From Roseovarius sp. (lineage in GTDB: Bacteria; Pseudomonadota; Alphaproteobacteria; Rhodobacterales; Rhodobacteraceae), in NCBI RefSeq assembly GCF_030373445.1, contig NZ_JAUCYU010000004.1, forward strand, positions 186,001-250,000: a DNA stretch of 64,000 bases, written 5' to 3'. Shown here in pieces: positions 15,240 through 24,336 of this stretch (positions within the stretch are counted from its first letter, which is position 1; the number at the start of each line of letters is the position of its first letter). A program made the translations under genes and the position numbers. A model generated the notes under the pieces. The model was given only the letters and a program-made list of their open reading frames with translations. It was not told where the DNA came from and ran no database searches.

Positions 15240-18236
15240 TCAGCCGAAGATCAGCGCATCGTCGAGCCGGTTCAGGTTGTGGAAATCCTCGAGCAGGATG
15301 GTATCGCCATTGCCCATGTCGAGCACGATGCCGTCGGGCGTGTCGCGGGCGTAGGCGGTGACGAAGGCGCTTTTGCTCATGCCGGCGTCTCTCCAGCCGC
15401 TGTCGAGCTGCAGCCGGTCTTCGGCAGGGTCGAAATCGGTGATGACGTCTGCGTCGCCCCCCGGCCGGAAGACGAAGGTGTCGGCGCCCGTGCCGCCGGT
15501 CAGGGTGTCGTCGCCGCTGTTGCCGTTGAGGTAATCGGCGTCGGCGCCGCCGCGGATCAGGTCGTCGCCATGCCCGCCGGAGATCGTGTCGCGGCCGATG
15601 GCGCCGTCGATCCGGTCGTTGCCCCTGTTGCCGTTGATCCGGTCGTGGCCCTCGTCGCCGTTCATGACGTCATGACCGGTGCCGCCGTGAAGCTGGTCTG
15701 ACGAGGTGCCGCCGTTCATGACATCGTTGCCGCTGCCGCCGCGCAGCTCGTCGCGGCCGTGGTCGCCGGTCATGGTGTCGTTGCCGCGGGCGCCAGTCAG
15801 GAGGTCGTTGTCGCGCCCGCCGGTGATCTCGTCATGGCCGTGGCCGCCCGACAGGGTGTCTTGGCCGTGCGAACCCTCGAGCCTGTCGGCATCGCGGCCG
15901 CCCTCCAGCCGGTCGTTGCCGCCGCCGCCATAGAGGACATCGGTGCCCGCGCCGCCATCGAGCCGGTCATCGCCCCGGTTCCCGGTCATGGTGTCGTTGC
16001 CGTCGTCGCCCTGCAGGGTATCGTTGCCGTCCTGCCCGCGAAGCCTGTCGTCGCCGGCGCCGCCGATGAGGCTGTCGGCGTCCGCGCCGCCATAGAAGGA
16101 GTCGCGCCCGGAGCCGCCGACGAGCGTATCGCGGCCATCCTCGCCCCAGAGCGTGTCGTGGCCGATATCGCCGGCCAGGTGATCGTGACCCGCGCCACCG
16201 TAGAGATGGTCGTTGCCGGGGTCGCCGAGCAGCGTGTCGTTGCCCTCGTCGCCGTGGATCGTGTCGTGGCCCCTGTCGCCCAGGGCGACGTCGTTCCCGG
16301 TGCCGCCGTGAATCGCGTCGTGGAACTCGCCGCCGTCCATCGTGTCGTTGCCGCTCGAGCCGAGCAGCGTGTCGGCGCCGTCGCCCCCGTCGAGCCGGTC
16401 GTCATCGGCGCCGCCGTCGAGCCGGTCGTCGCCGAGATCGCCATGCAGCGTGTCGTTGCCCTGGCTGCCGCTGAGGGTGTCGTTGTCCCCCTGGCCGTAC
16501 ATCCTGTCATTGCCGCTGTGGCCGACGAGGCGGTCATCGTCGCTGCCGCCCTGGATGGTATCGTCGCCCTCGCCGCCAAAGAGACGGTCGCGGCCACGAC
16601 CGCCGCGCAGGTTGTCGCTTCCGCCCATGCCCATGATGCTGTCATCGCCGCGCCCGCCGATCAGGGAATCGGCGCCGTCCTGCCCTTCGAGCGTGTCGTT
16701 GCCGTGACCGCCGACGATCGTGTCCGAGCCCCAGTCACCGCGCAGCATGTCGGGCCCGTCGGTGCCCTCGAGGTCGAGGGTGGGGGCGGAGAAGCTGCGG
16801 TTGATCTTCACCTCGACCGCGGCGCGCACCGCCTCGGGGTCGAGCGGCTGGCCGTTGGCGCTGCGCAGGATGATGGTCTCGCCGCGATGGGTGATGCGGG
16901 CGCCGTAGGAGGTGCTGACGATCTCGAGCCGCGAGACGTCGTAGAGGAAGGGCAGGCCCGAGAGATCGAGAATGTCCTGGGCGGGGTTGAAGCCGATGAC
17001 CGTGTCGGTCTGACCATCGGCGGTGAACACGTAGCGGTCGGCGCCGCCGCGCCCTTCCAGCCTGTCGGTGCCGGTGCCGTCGAAGAGGATATCGTTCTGC
17101 CCGGTGCCGGTGAGGGTGTCGTTGCCGTTGTCGGCGACGAGGACGATGCCCTGTTGCGACAGGTCGGCGCGGAGCACGGCGATGCCGGTGTCTTCCTCGG
17201 TCGCGGCGAAGACCTGTAGCTCGTCGCCGACGACGGCGAATTCGAGCGCGGTCACGTCGCCGAGCGGGGCCTGGAGCGTGCCTTCGAAACTGTCGATATG
17301 GACGAGCCGCCCGTCGGGGGTCATCTCGAACAGCGTGACGCCGCCGTCGCCGCCGGCGGCGACGACGTAGGTGTGTCCGTCATGGGTGAGGGTCGCCACC
17401 TTCTGGACGTTGCAGAAGCGCGACTCGCGGGTGTCGAGCACGTGGTCGGTGGGGGTCAGCCCGCCCTGGGCGTCGAGCTGCATGACGCTGAGCGCGCCGG
17501 ATTCGCCGTTCGAGGGTTCGGAGGCGACGATCACGAAGCTGCCCTGTGCCGTCGTGACGATGGCGATGTCGGTGGGCACCATGATGCCAAGGCCCTGGGC
17601 CGGGCCGACGCTGTCGCCGGCGCGGGCCGAGCTGGCGCCGATGGTGTAGGCCGTGACGCCGTGTTCGGACTGGCTGGCGACCACCACGATATCGGTGCCG
17701 GCAATGCGCGTGGCGGCCGCGGCGGAGATGGCGTCGGCATGGGTCGCGGAGGTGTCGGCGACGGTGTAACCCTGCCCGAGGGCCGAGCCGCCCATGGCGT
17801 GTACCGAGAAGCCCGACTGCCCCGGATCGGCGAGCAGGATATCCCCTCCTTCGGTGATCGCCGCCACGGCCGGGGCCGCGCCGATATCGGCGCCGCCAAG
17901 GATCGCGCGACCGCCGAGATCGCCGCCGGTGCCGAGGGTGTAGCGCAGGATGCCGTCCTGGCTAAACCCGGTGGCGTAGACGCGGATGGCGCCGCCGGAG
18001 TCGGTGACAAGCAGGTCATGGCCGGCGCCGCTGACCTGGCCGGTATTGTAATGGACCTGGTCGCCGCGCTGGGGCAGCAGGTCTTCGCGAAGCCGGAAGG
18101 TCGCGAGCCCGCCCGCGGGCCCCGAGACCGACACCAGCACCGGGCCGTTCGGGCCGTTGACGTATCGAAGATCGCTGATCGCCGTATCCAGTGCGACCTG
18201 TCCGGCCGAGATCTTGCCCCTCAGTTGCAGTTCCAT
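15240..18236 (-). CDS. Large RTX calcium-binding protein with propeller-like N-terminal half
   Basis: A 998-residue protein. Residues about 1-365 lack RTX repeats and look like a multi-bladed beta-propeller (repeated pieces such as DIVVVASQSEHGVTAYTIG, TYVVAAGGDGGVTLFEM and ELQVFAATEEDTGIAVLRA). A short RTX-like patch is at about 370-402, and a long array of roughly 45 GGxGxDxLx nonapeptides runs from about 490 to 915, many carrying His (GGHGHDEITG). The C-terminal part (DTFVFRPGGDADVITDFD) is like the serralysin C-terminal domain. Such proteins leave the cell by type I secretion and fold on binding Ca2+. No T1SS genes are adjacent. There is no N-terminal signal peptide, as expected. Role: adhesin, S-layer-like or enzyme; unknown. 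Confidence 0.9.
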   Translation of the reverse strand: MELQLRGKISAGQVALDTAISDLRYVNGPNGPVLVSVSGPAGGLATFRLREDLLPQRGDQVHYNTGQVSGAGHDLLVTDSGGAIRVYATGFSQDGILRYTLGTGGDLGGRAILGGADIGAAPAVAAITEGGDILLADPGQSGFSVHAMGGSALGQGYTVADTSATHADAISAAAATRIAGTDIVVVASQSEHGVTAYTIGASSARAGDSVGPAQGLGIMVPTDIAIVTTAQGSFVIVASEPSNGESGALSVMQLDAQGGLTPTDHVLDTRESRFCNVQKVATLTHDGHTYVVAAGGDGGVTLFEMTPDGRLVHIDSFEGTLQAPLGDVTALEFAVVGDELQVFAATEEDTGIAVLRADLSQQGIVLVADNGNDTLTGTGQNDILFDGTGTDRLEGRGGADRYVFTADGQTDTVIGFNPAQDILDLSGLPFLYDVSRLEIVSTSYGARITHRGETIILRSANGQPLDPEAVRAAVEVKINRSFSAPTLDLEGTDGPDMLRGDWGSDTIVGGHGNDTLEGQDGADSLIGGRGDDSIMGMGGSDNLRGGRGRDRLFGGEGDDTIQGGSDDDRLVGHSGNDRMYGQGDNDTLSGSQGNDTLHGDLGDDRLDGGADDDRLDGGDGADTLLGSSGNDTMDGGEFHDAIHGGTGNDVALGDRGHDTIHGDEGNDTLLGDPGNDHLYGGAGHDHLAGDIGHDTLWGEDGRDTLVGGSGRDSFYGGADADSLIGGAGDDRLRGQDGNDTLQGDDGNDTMTGNRGDDRLDGGAGTDVLYGGGGNDRLEGGRDADRLEGSHGQDTLSGGHGHDEITGGRDNDLLTGARGNDTMTGDHGRDELRGGSGNDVMNGGTSSDQLHGGTGHDVMNGDEGHDRINGNRGNDRIDGAIGRDTISGGHGDDLIRGGADADYLNGNSGDDTLTGGTGADTFVFRPGGDADVITDFDPAEDRLQLDSGWRDAGMSKSAFVTAYARDTPDGIVLDMGNGDTILLEDFHNLNRLDDALIFG

Positions 18237-18318
18237 TCTGCTCACCCCTTGTTCCACCGCCGGCAGGGATGGCGCGGGATGTGGTGCCGAAGCGGGATGG
18301 CAATGGGGCGAGACCGTG

Positions 18319-18348
18319 AAAAACCCGTCGAAATTAATTCGACGGGTT
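18319..18348 (-). terminator. Intrinsic terminator of the fibre-like cassette
   Basis: AACCCGTCGAA (18322-18332) pairs with TTCGACGGGTT (18338-18348) across a 5-base loop; on the minus strand the hairpin is followed by a T run (18323-18319). It lies 29 bases behind the last cassette gene. Confidence 0.85.
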
Positions 18349-18376
18349 GGCTATTTCCGTTCCGTTTACCTTCGCA

Positions 18377-18754
18377 TCAGAACCGGTCCGCCAGTTCAGC
18401 GAGGCCGTCGGGTGGGGCGGGCCAGTGGGCGTCGGCGGCCGGCGGATGAGAGGGGTCGCCCGCAACCGCGGCGCAGGCCGCCCGCATGGCCGCGATCCAG
18501 ACCTGCATCTGGTGGATCGTGTCGACATCCCCGTCGCGGAGCGTGGGGGTTGCGACCTGTTCCTCGCCAAGTTCGCCATGCGGGCCCGTGTCGCGGACGA
18601 GCATCGCCTGGACGAGATTCATCTGCGTGGCCGCGTCGACGACCGCCAGGATCCGGCGGCGGCATTCCTCTTTCGAGGCCAGGGCCCGTGCCTCGGCTAC
18701 GCGGCGCGCCTTGTCGTCGGCGGTTACCAGTTTCGTGAGGTCGATGTTGCTCAT
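18377..18754 (-). CDS. Small protein of a phage fibre-like cassette, unknown function
   Basis: A 125-residue soluble protein. The N-terminal text (MSNIDLTKLVTADDKARRVAE) resembles small proteins coded behind phage tail-fibre genes, which often begin with an I/LxxLITAxDKA pattern. The rest is helical with a single extended Pro-rich tail. Its ATG overlaps the stop of the upstream 106-residue gene (ATGA), and an intrinsic terminator follows, so it is the last gene of a three-gene unit. Assignment to phage-type proteins is by N-terminal resemblance and context only. Confidence 0.65.
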   Translation of the reverse strand: MSNIDLTKLVTADDKARRVAEARALASKEECRRRILAVVDAATQMNLVQAMLVRDTGPHGELGEEQVATPTLRDGDVDTIHQMQVWIAAMRAACAAVAGDPSHPPAADAHWPAPPDGLAELADRF

Positions 18755-19071
18755 GCTGCGCCCTCCTTCCGGGTGTCGTGGGGTGGCAGGTGCACCGGCC
18801 CGTCCGCCGTGAGCGAGAGCGGCGCGGGAAAGCGTGTCTCATCGGGCGCCCCGGGGCCGTGAGGCAGGATGAGCGGCACCGTGAGGACGCCGTTCGCGTC
18901 CCGCGCGACCGGGCCCGCGATCCAGTCGGAGTTGATCGCTTCCCCCGGGAGAGTGGCGCCGTTCGGAACGGTCGAGAAGTCGAACGCCTCGCCGTCGATC
19001 GTGAGGGTGTCGCCGGTTCTGACCAGCGTATACCGGCCCTCCCGGCGCATGGGTGAGAATGTGATGTTCAT
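18751..19071 (-). CDS. Hypothetical protein of a phage fibre-like cassette
   Basis: A 106-residue protein that I do not recognise. It contains a beta-rich pattern (RYTLVRTGDTLTIDGEAFDF) and a segment VLTVPLILPHGPGAPDE. It lies 11 bases behind the DUF2793-like gene and overlaps the next gene by four bases, so it is cotranscribed with both. Small beta-rich proteins at this position in phages can be fibre assembly or cap proteins, but that is a guess. ATG at 19071. Confidence 0.65.
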   Translation of the reverse strand: MNITFSPMRREGRYTLVRTGDTLTIDGEAFDFSTVPNGATLPGEAINSDWIAGPVARDANGVLTVPLILPHGPGAPDETRFPAPLSLTADGPVHLPPHDTRKEGAA

Positions 19072-19082
19072 GTCGTTCCTCC

Positions 19083-20192
19083 TTAGAACCAGCGGCCAAC
19101 CGTCATGTAGGTCATCTTTTCCGAGTCGGATGCCGGGTCTGTCGATGTGCCCGGCGTGAGAAGGTTGACGGCCAGCTGACCTGTATTTGCATTGGCGTAG
19201 ACCGAGCCGATGTTCCTCAGTTCCAGCGCGACGTTCACGTTGTTGATGACATTGCCAAGCATCGCCGCCACGATCGAGTTCGTCTGGTGGGCGGCGGGCA
19301 GGGGGAATGTCTGCAGGGTGCCGTCGGTCACGTCGACGGCGATCTTTCCGCAGCAGATCTGCGTGCCGTCGGCAAAGCGCACGTAATCGCCGTTGGCATT
19401 GCTGCCCCGTTCGATGACCGCCCCGGTCGGTGTGCCGCCGGATTGCGCCACGGTGCCCAGCAGGTTGCCGGGCCCGAAGCCGTAATCGGCGCGCATGAGG
19501 CGGCCGGTGGTGATGTCGGTGGGCGATTGCTGGACCGCGTCGCCGGTGAGCTGGAAATCGGTTTCGATCTGCTGGGTCGCCGGGTCGGCGCGCAGGGCGT
19601 CGTGCCACGTGCTGCCGTCGTCGCTGAGCTTGATGGAAAAGGCGGTGTCGCCGGCGAGGCCCATCTCGGCGTGGCCGGTAAAGCCTGACTGGAAGAGCAG
19701 AGAGGCGGTGTCGGTGCCGGCGGCCTTGTTGATCTTCAGCTGGTGACCCGCGCCCTCGTGGGTGAGGAGCGTGGCGGCGGAGGCGACGGCGAGGCGGTTG
19801 GTGCCGTCGGAGGCGGTGTTGATGCCGACGCCGTCGAGGTTGTTCAGGTCGGGGAGGATCTCGGCCCAGTCGCTGCCGTCGAAGACCTTGAACTGTTCGG
19901 TCGCCTTGTCCCAGGCGCGCCAGCCAACTTGTGGATCGATGAAGAGCCACGCCTCGGTGATGCGCAGCGCCAGCTTGTTCGGCTCTCCGGCCCAGTCGTC
20001 GGTCGGGCCGGGGCCGATGGCGTAGAGCGTGCCGGTGACGGGCTCGAAGGGCGGGGTGTTGGCGCCGGTCTCTTCCAGCGCCGCCTGCACGAGGCCGTCG
20101 AGCACCTGGAGCGCCTCGTTATGGGTGACGTGTTTCTGCGCCTGGGACGGCTGGATCAGCGGCAGGTCGAGGCGCGCGGTGATGTCGGACAT
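19083..20192 (-). CDS. DUF2793-like phage fibre/head-spike protein
   Basis: A 369-residue protein. The N-terminal about 110 residues (MSDITARLDLPLIQPSQAQK, then HVTHNEALQVLDGLVQA, with GWRAWDKATEQFKVFDGSDW) form a DUF2793-like module found in alphaproteobacterial phages and gene transfer agents. The middle (residues about 130-230) has fibre-like text such as GFTGHAEMGLAGDTAFSIKL. The C-terminal part includes GDYVRFADGTQICCGKIAVD, which is typical of tail-fibre tips. The ATG at 20192 follows AAGGAG. No other phage structural genes are nearby. The DUF name and link to GTA head spikes are from memory. Confidence 0.7.
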   Translation of the reverse strand: MSDITARLDLPLIQPSQAQKHVTHNEALQVLDGLVQAALEETGANTPPFEPVTGTLYAIGPGPTDDWAGEPNKLALRITEAWLFIDPQVGWRAWDKATEQFKVFDGSDWAEILPDLNNLDGVGINTASDGTNRLAVASAATLLTHEGAGHQLKINKAAGTDTASLLFQSGFTGHAEMGLAGDTAFSIKLSDDGSTWHDALRADPATQQIETDFQLTGDAVQQSPTDITTGRLMRADYGFGPGNLLGTVAQSGGTPTGAVIERGSNANGDYVRFADGTQICCGKIAVDVTDGTLQTFPLPAAHQTNSIVAAMLGNVINNVNVALELRNIGSVYANANTGQLAVNLLTPGTSTDPASDSEKMTYMTVGRWF

Positions 20193-20271
20193 ATCGGCTC
20201 CTTGGTTAAGAAGCCGGCGGTCTAGGGTACGGTGCGTTAACGGGTATTGAGAGGACCGTGCGTTGCGCGGC

Positions 20272-22005
20272 TCAGGCGCCGCGCCTGGAGGTGGTTGCGG
20301 CGGTGTCGACGTCACCATCGGGCGAGAGGACGACGCCGAAGAGGGATTCGGCCTGTTCCGTCGTGTAGCGGCCCAGCGCAACGTCCCGCGCGACGAGCGC
20401 GGGGTCGCGGGTGAGCGGATCGCCGTATCCGCCGCCGCCGGGGGTTTTCACGCGGACGCGGTCGCCGGGGGCGAGGGGGATGTCCTGTTCCTTGGAGAGG
20501 TGTTCGGGGACGTAGGCCGTGCCGCCGCGCCAGACGGTGACCTCGTTGGGCGCGCCATCGGCGCCGCCGAGCACGCCCTGGGGGCCGAAGCGGCCGTGAT
20601 CCATGACGAAGCTGGCCTTGGCATCGCCGCGGCGGAGCTCGAGCTCGTAATCGAGGCCGAAGCCGCCGCGCATCTGCCCCGCCCCGCCAGAGCCTTCGCG
20701 CAGGGCGTAGCGGTGGTAGAGGACGGGGAAGGCCTGTTCCATGATTTCCACCGGCGGGGCCTTGGAGATCCCGATGGTGGAACAGCCGTTGGTGATGCCG
20801 TCGCCCCCCGCATAGCCGCCATAGCCGCCGCCGGAGAGCTGGTACATGACGAAGTCGCGGCCCTTCGCCGGATCGTGGCCGCCGAGGGCGAAGTTGCCGG
20901 AGGTTCCGGCGGGGGCGGCGGTGACGCGGTCGGGCAGCGCCTCGACGAGGGCGGCGAAAACGGCTTCAGCGATGCGTTGGGAGACTTCGGCGGCGCAGCC
21001 CGAGACGGGGCGGGGGTACTGGGCGTCGAGGAAGGTGCCCTCGATGCCGGTGATGGTGAAGGGCTCGAAGGCGCCGGCGCTGATCGGGACCTCGGGGAAG
21101 ATGTGGCGCATGGCGAGGTAGACGGAGGAGAGGGTCGTGGCGCGGACGGAGTTCATCGGCCCGGCGCAGGGGGCGCTGGAGCCGGTGAAGTCGAAGGTGA
21201 GCTGGTCGTCCTGGCGGGTGACGGCAAGGCGGATGGCGAGGGGTTCGTTGACCACGCCGTCGCTGTCGACCCAGGCGGTGGATTGGTGCGTGCCCTCGGG
21301 GATGTCGGCGATGAAGCTGCGCATTTGCGCAGCGGCGCGTTTGCGGAGCTCGGCGATGGCCTGCGAGACGGTGGCGTCGCCGTAGCGGTCGAGCAGCGCG
21401 TCGAGCCGGGCGGCGCCGAGATCGAGGGCGGCGGCCTGGGCCTTGACGTCGCCGATGCGCTGGTCGGCGACGCGGATGTTGGAGCAGATGATGGCGTAGA
21501 TCTCGTCGTCGAGCTTTCCCTTCTTGAAGAGCTTGACGGGCGGCAGGCGCAGGCCCTCCTGTTCCACCGCCGTGGCGGAGGCGGAGAAGCCGCCGGGCAC
21601 CGCGCCGCCTGTGTCGGGCCAGTGGCCGGTGTTGGAAAGCCAGCACCAGAGCTGGCCGTCGCGGTAATAGGGGCGGGCGAAGCGCACATCCATCAGGTGG
21701 GTGCCGCCGAGATAGGGGTCGTTGACGATGTAGATGTCGCCGGGCTCGGGGGCGCCGGCGCGGCCCTCGCGGATCATCCGGATGAGGGTGCGGGTGGAGT
21801 ATTGCATGGTGCCGACGAAGACCGGCAGGCCGCCCGCGCCTTGGGCGATGAGCGCGCCGTCGGTGGCGTCGTAGATGCCGTCGGAGCGGTCGTTGGCCTC
21901 GGCGATGACGGGGGAGAAGGCGGCGCGGGAGAAGCTAAGATCCATCTCGTCGCAGACCTGTTGCAGGCCGGCCTGGATGACGGAGAGGGTGATGGGGTCG
22001 ATCAT
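20272..22005 (-). CDS. Hydantoinase B/oxoprolinase family protein
   Basis: A 577-residue HyuB-type subunit. It starts IDPITLSVIQAGLQQVCDEM and contains DRSDGIYDATDGALIAQG, GDIYIVNDPYLGGTHLMDV and, near the end, LAPGDRVRVKTPGGGGYGDP, which are family hallmarks. With the HyuA partner encoded upstream it forms an ATP-dependent cyclic-amide hydrolase (5-oxoproline, hydantoin) or carboxylase-type complex; the substrate is not clear. The ATG at 22005 gives the standard start; the open frame upstream falls in intergenic repeats. Confidence 0.92.
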   Translation of the reverse strand: MIDPITLSVIQAGLQQVCDEMDLSFSRAAFSPVIAEANDRSDGIYDATDGALIAQGAGGLPVFVGTMQYSTRTLIRMIREGRAGAPEPGDIYIVNDPYLGGTHLMDVRFARPYYRDGQLWCWLSNTGHWPDTGGAVPGGFSASATAVEQEGLRLPPVKLFKKGKLDDEIYAIICSNIRVADQRIGDVKAQAAALDLGAARLDALLDRYGDATVSQAIAELRKRAAAQMRSFIADIPEGTHQSTAWVDSDGVVNEPLAIRLAVTRQDDQLTFDFTGSSAPCAGPMNSVRATTLSSVYLAMRHIFPEVPISAGAFEPFTITGIEGTFLDAQYPRPVSGCAAEVSQRIAEAVFAALVEALPDRVTAAPAGTSGNFALGGHDPAKGRDFVMYQLSGGGYGGYAGGDGITNGCSTIGISKAPPVEIMEQAFPVLYHRYALREGSGGAGQMRGGFGLDYELELRRGDAKASFVMDHGRFGPQGVLGGADGAPNEVTVWRGGTAYVPEHLSKEQDIPLAPGDRVRVKTPGGGGYGDPLTRDPALVARDVALGRYTTEQAESLFGVVLSPDGDVDTAATTSRRGA

Positions 22006-22033
22006 GCGGCTCGTCCCGGGTTCGTTTCGTGGT

Positions 22034-22063
22034 GCGAGGCCCCGGCTCGGGGGCCGGGGCGGG
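22034..22063. repeat. GC-rich palindromic intergenic repeat, copy B
   Basis: Identical over 30 bases to 1146-1175. It lies in the 169-base spacer between the two hydantoinase genes, together with a CCCGTCCCGGGCTTGACCCG palindromic segment (22094-22113) and copy C. Confidence 0.7.
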
Positions 22064-22133
22064 TATTGCCTGGTATCGGACAAGGCGCATTTCCCGTCCC
22101 GGGCTTGACCCGGGACCTCTTTTCCTGCGCCGG

Positions 22134-22162
22134 TCGGGGCCCCGGCTCAGGACCGGGGCGGG
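22134..22162. repeat. GC-rich palindromic intergenic repeat, copy C (diverged)
   Basis: Carries the same GGGGCCCCGGCTC...CCGGGGCGGG frame as copies A and B with a few changes (CAGGA in the centre). Found in the same spacer as copy B. Confidence 0.6.
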
Positions 22163-22174
22163 TGTGTGTTGGGG

Positions 22175-24232
22175 TCATGTTGGCGCCCCCACGTGGAGGA
22201 TGATGTTGCCGTGCTCGTCGCCCTTGGCGGTGTCTCCGGGTTCAATGAGCAGGGTCGTGTCCATCTGCTGGATGATGGCCGGGCCTTCGAGGGAGGCGTC
22301 GAGGGGGAGGTGGTCGCGCCAGTAGACGGGGGTGTCGTGGATGTCGCTGCCGAAGCGGACGGGGCGGGTGCCGGTCTGGGCTTCGGCGAGGGTGGGTTTG
22401 CGGCCCGACGGGTCGATCAGGGTGGAGAGGTCGAGGGGCACGCGGGCGCCGATGACGGAGCAGTTGGCGTTGACCACGTTGGCGCGGATTTCGGAAAGCT
22501 CGACGCGGAAGCGGCGGAAATAGGCGATCTCGAAAAGCTCGCGAAGGCTGGCGTTGTCGATCTCCGGCGTCTCAAGGTCTACGCGGAGGAGGTGGGTCTG
22601 GCCGACGAATTGCATGTCGACGCTGTAGAGATGGCGGAGGTCGCGGATTTCGACGCGCTCCTTGGCGATGAGGCGTTCGCCCTCGGCTTTCTGGGCGGCG
22701 AAGATGTCGGCGAGCTGGGTGTCGGCCAAGGCATCGACGGGGGTGTTGATGGTTTGCACGAAGTCGTGGCGGAGGTCGGCGACGACGCAGCCGATGGCGT
22801 TGGTGATGCCGGGGCGGCTGGGCACGAGGACGCGGGGGACGCCGAGTTCGCGGGCGAGCGCCGCGGCGTGGAGCGGGCCGGCGCCGCCGAAGGCAAAGAG
22901 GGCGAAGTCGCGCGGGTCGGCGCCGAGGGAAAGGGAGACCATGCGGATGGCGCCGGCCATGGTGGTGTTGGCAAGCTGCACGACGGCTTGCGCGGCTTCG
23001 TGGGCAGTGAGGCCGAGGGGACGGCCCAGGCGTTCGGCGAAGATCTCTTCGACGGTTTCGAGGGTGACGCCGCCCTTGACCGCGAGGCGGCCGGGGTCGA
23101 GCCGGCCGAGGAGGAGGTTGGCGTCGGAGATTGTGGGCTCGGTGCCGCCGCGGCCGTAGCAGATGGGTCCGGGGTCGGCGCCGGCGCTTTGAGGGCCGAC
23201 TTCCAATAGGCCGGCGGCGTTGACGCGCGCGATGGAGCCGCCGCCCGCGCCGACGGTGCGCACGTCGACCATCGGCACGTGGATCGGCATGGCGTACTCG
23301 ATCTCGATCTCGTTCGATACGGCGGGTTCGGCGCCGCGTACGAGGGCCACGTCGGTCGAGGTGCCGCCCATGTCGTAGGTCAAGAGGTCGGGCATGCCGG
23401 CGATGCGGCCGGTATAGGCGGCGGCCATCACGCCCGAGGCGGGGCCGGACATGACGGTCTTTGCCGCCTCGCGCGCCACGAAACGGGAGGAGACCATGCC
23501 GCCATTGCCGTTCATCACCAGCACGTCGCGGTCGTACCCGCCCTCGGCGAGGCTTTCGGTGAGGCGGCGGAGGTAGCGGTCGAGGATGGGCTGGACGCTG
23601 GCGTTGACGGCGGCAGTGACGCCACGCTCGAATTCACGGGATTCCTGCAGGATGGCGTGGCCGAGGGTGATGTGGCTGTTGGGCCAGATCTCGGCCAGCA
23701 CGGCGCCGGCGCGCTGTTCATGGGCGGGGTTGGCGTAGGAGTGGAGGAAGTGGACGACGACGGCCTCGCACCCGGCGTCGAGCAGGGTTCGGGCGGCGGC
23801 GCGCAGGGCGGTTTCGTCGAGGGGGGTGACGACTTGGCCTGCGGCATCGGTGCGCTCGGGCACTTCGAGTCGGAGGTCGCGGGGGATAAGGGGGGTGAAT
23901 TGCCCGGTCATGCCGTAGGCCTGTGGCCGTGTGCGGCGGCCGAGTTCGAGCACGTCGCGGAAACCTTGCGTGGTGATGAGGCCCGTGCGGCTGAGCTTGC
24001 GCTCGAGGACGGCGTTGGTGGTGGTCGTGGTGCCGTGCACGATGAGGTCGAGCGCGGCGAGCTCGCATTCTGCCGAGGCGAGCGCGTTCATCACGCCGAA
24101 GGCCTGGTTGTCGGGCGTGCTGGGCACCTTGGCGATGCGCACGGCGCCGGTCGCCTGGTCGAGCTGCAATAGGTCGGTGAACGTGCCGCCCACGTCGATG
24201 CCCGCCACCAGCCCGGACCGTTCCTGTGCCAT
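22175..24232 (-). CDS. Hydantoinase A/oxoprolinase family protein
   Basis: A 685-residue HyuA-type ATP-binding subunit. The N-terminus has GLVAGIDVGGTFTDLLQLDQ, the actin-like phosphate loop. Further signatures are LIVHGTTTTTNAVLERKLSR, LTYDMGGTSTDVALVRG and VRTVGAGGGSIARVNAAG, and FALFAFGGAGPLHAAALARE near residue 450. It couples ATP hydrolysis to ring opening of 5-oxoproline or hydantoin-type substrates, with the HyuB subunit encoded 169 bases downstream. The start is the ATG at 24232. The substrate is unknown. Confidence 0.94.
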   Translation of the reverse strand: MAQERSGLVAGIDVGGTFTDLLQLDQATGAVRIAKVPSTPDNQAFGVMNALASAECELAALDLIVHGTTTTTNAVLERKLSRTGLITTQGFRDVLELGRRTRPQAYGMTGQFTPLIPRDLRLEVPERTDAAGQVVTPLDETALRAAARTLLDAGCEAVVVHFLHSYANPAHEQRAGAVLAEIWPNSHITLGHAILQESREFERGVTAAVNASVQPILDRYLRRLTESLAEGGYDRDVLVMNGNGGMVSSRFVAREAAKTVMSGPASGVMAAAYTGRIAGMPDLLTYDMGGTSTDVALVRGAEPAVSNEIEIEYAMPIHVPMVDVRTVGAGGGSIARVNAAGLLEVGPQSAGADPGPICYGRGGTEPTISDANLLLGRLDPGRLAVKGGVTLETVEEIFAERLGRPLGLTAHEAAQAVVQLANTTMAGAIRMVSLSLGADPRDFALFAFGGAGPLHAAALARELGVPRVLVPSRPGITNAIGCVVADLRHDFVQTINTPVDALADTQLADIFAAQKAEGERLIAKERVEIRDLRHLYSVDMQFVGQTHLLRVDLETPEIDNASLRELFEIAYFRRFRVELSEIRANVVNANCSVIGARVPLDLSTLIDPSGRKPTLAEAQTGTRPVRFGSDIHDTPVYWRDHLPLDASLEGPAIIQQMDTTLLIEPGDTAKGDEHGNIILHVGAPT

Positions 24233-24336
24233 CTGCCCTGATACCCCTGTGCCTGTCGGATGCGAGCGTTGTCGAGGCTTGGGGAAAAGTCAACGCGGCG
24301 GGTTTCGGGCCTTGATCCTGCGGCCGGGCCGTATAG

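Noticed and set aside
15490-16770. Regularly spaced similar DNA units resembling a CRISPR or satellite array
   Set aside because: The period of about 27 bases is the nonapeptide code of RTX repeats; there are no unique spacers with constant repeats.
15759-17219. A 486-codon open frame on the plus strand opposite the RTX gene
   Set aside because: It is a shadow of the repetitive RTX codons: monotonous Val/Ala text, no ribosome site, no motifs.
20193-20271. Left part of a prophage beyond the fibre-like cassette
   Set aside because: The next genes are a complete hydantoinase pair; no phage structural, replication or lysis gene is present.
20263-22203. A 646-codon plus-strand frame
   Set aside because: It is opposite the HyuB gene, which has complete family signatures; Gly/Ala/Asp-rich text is typical of antisense shadows.
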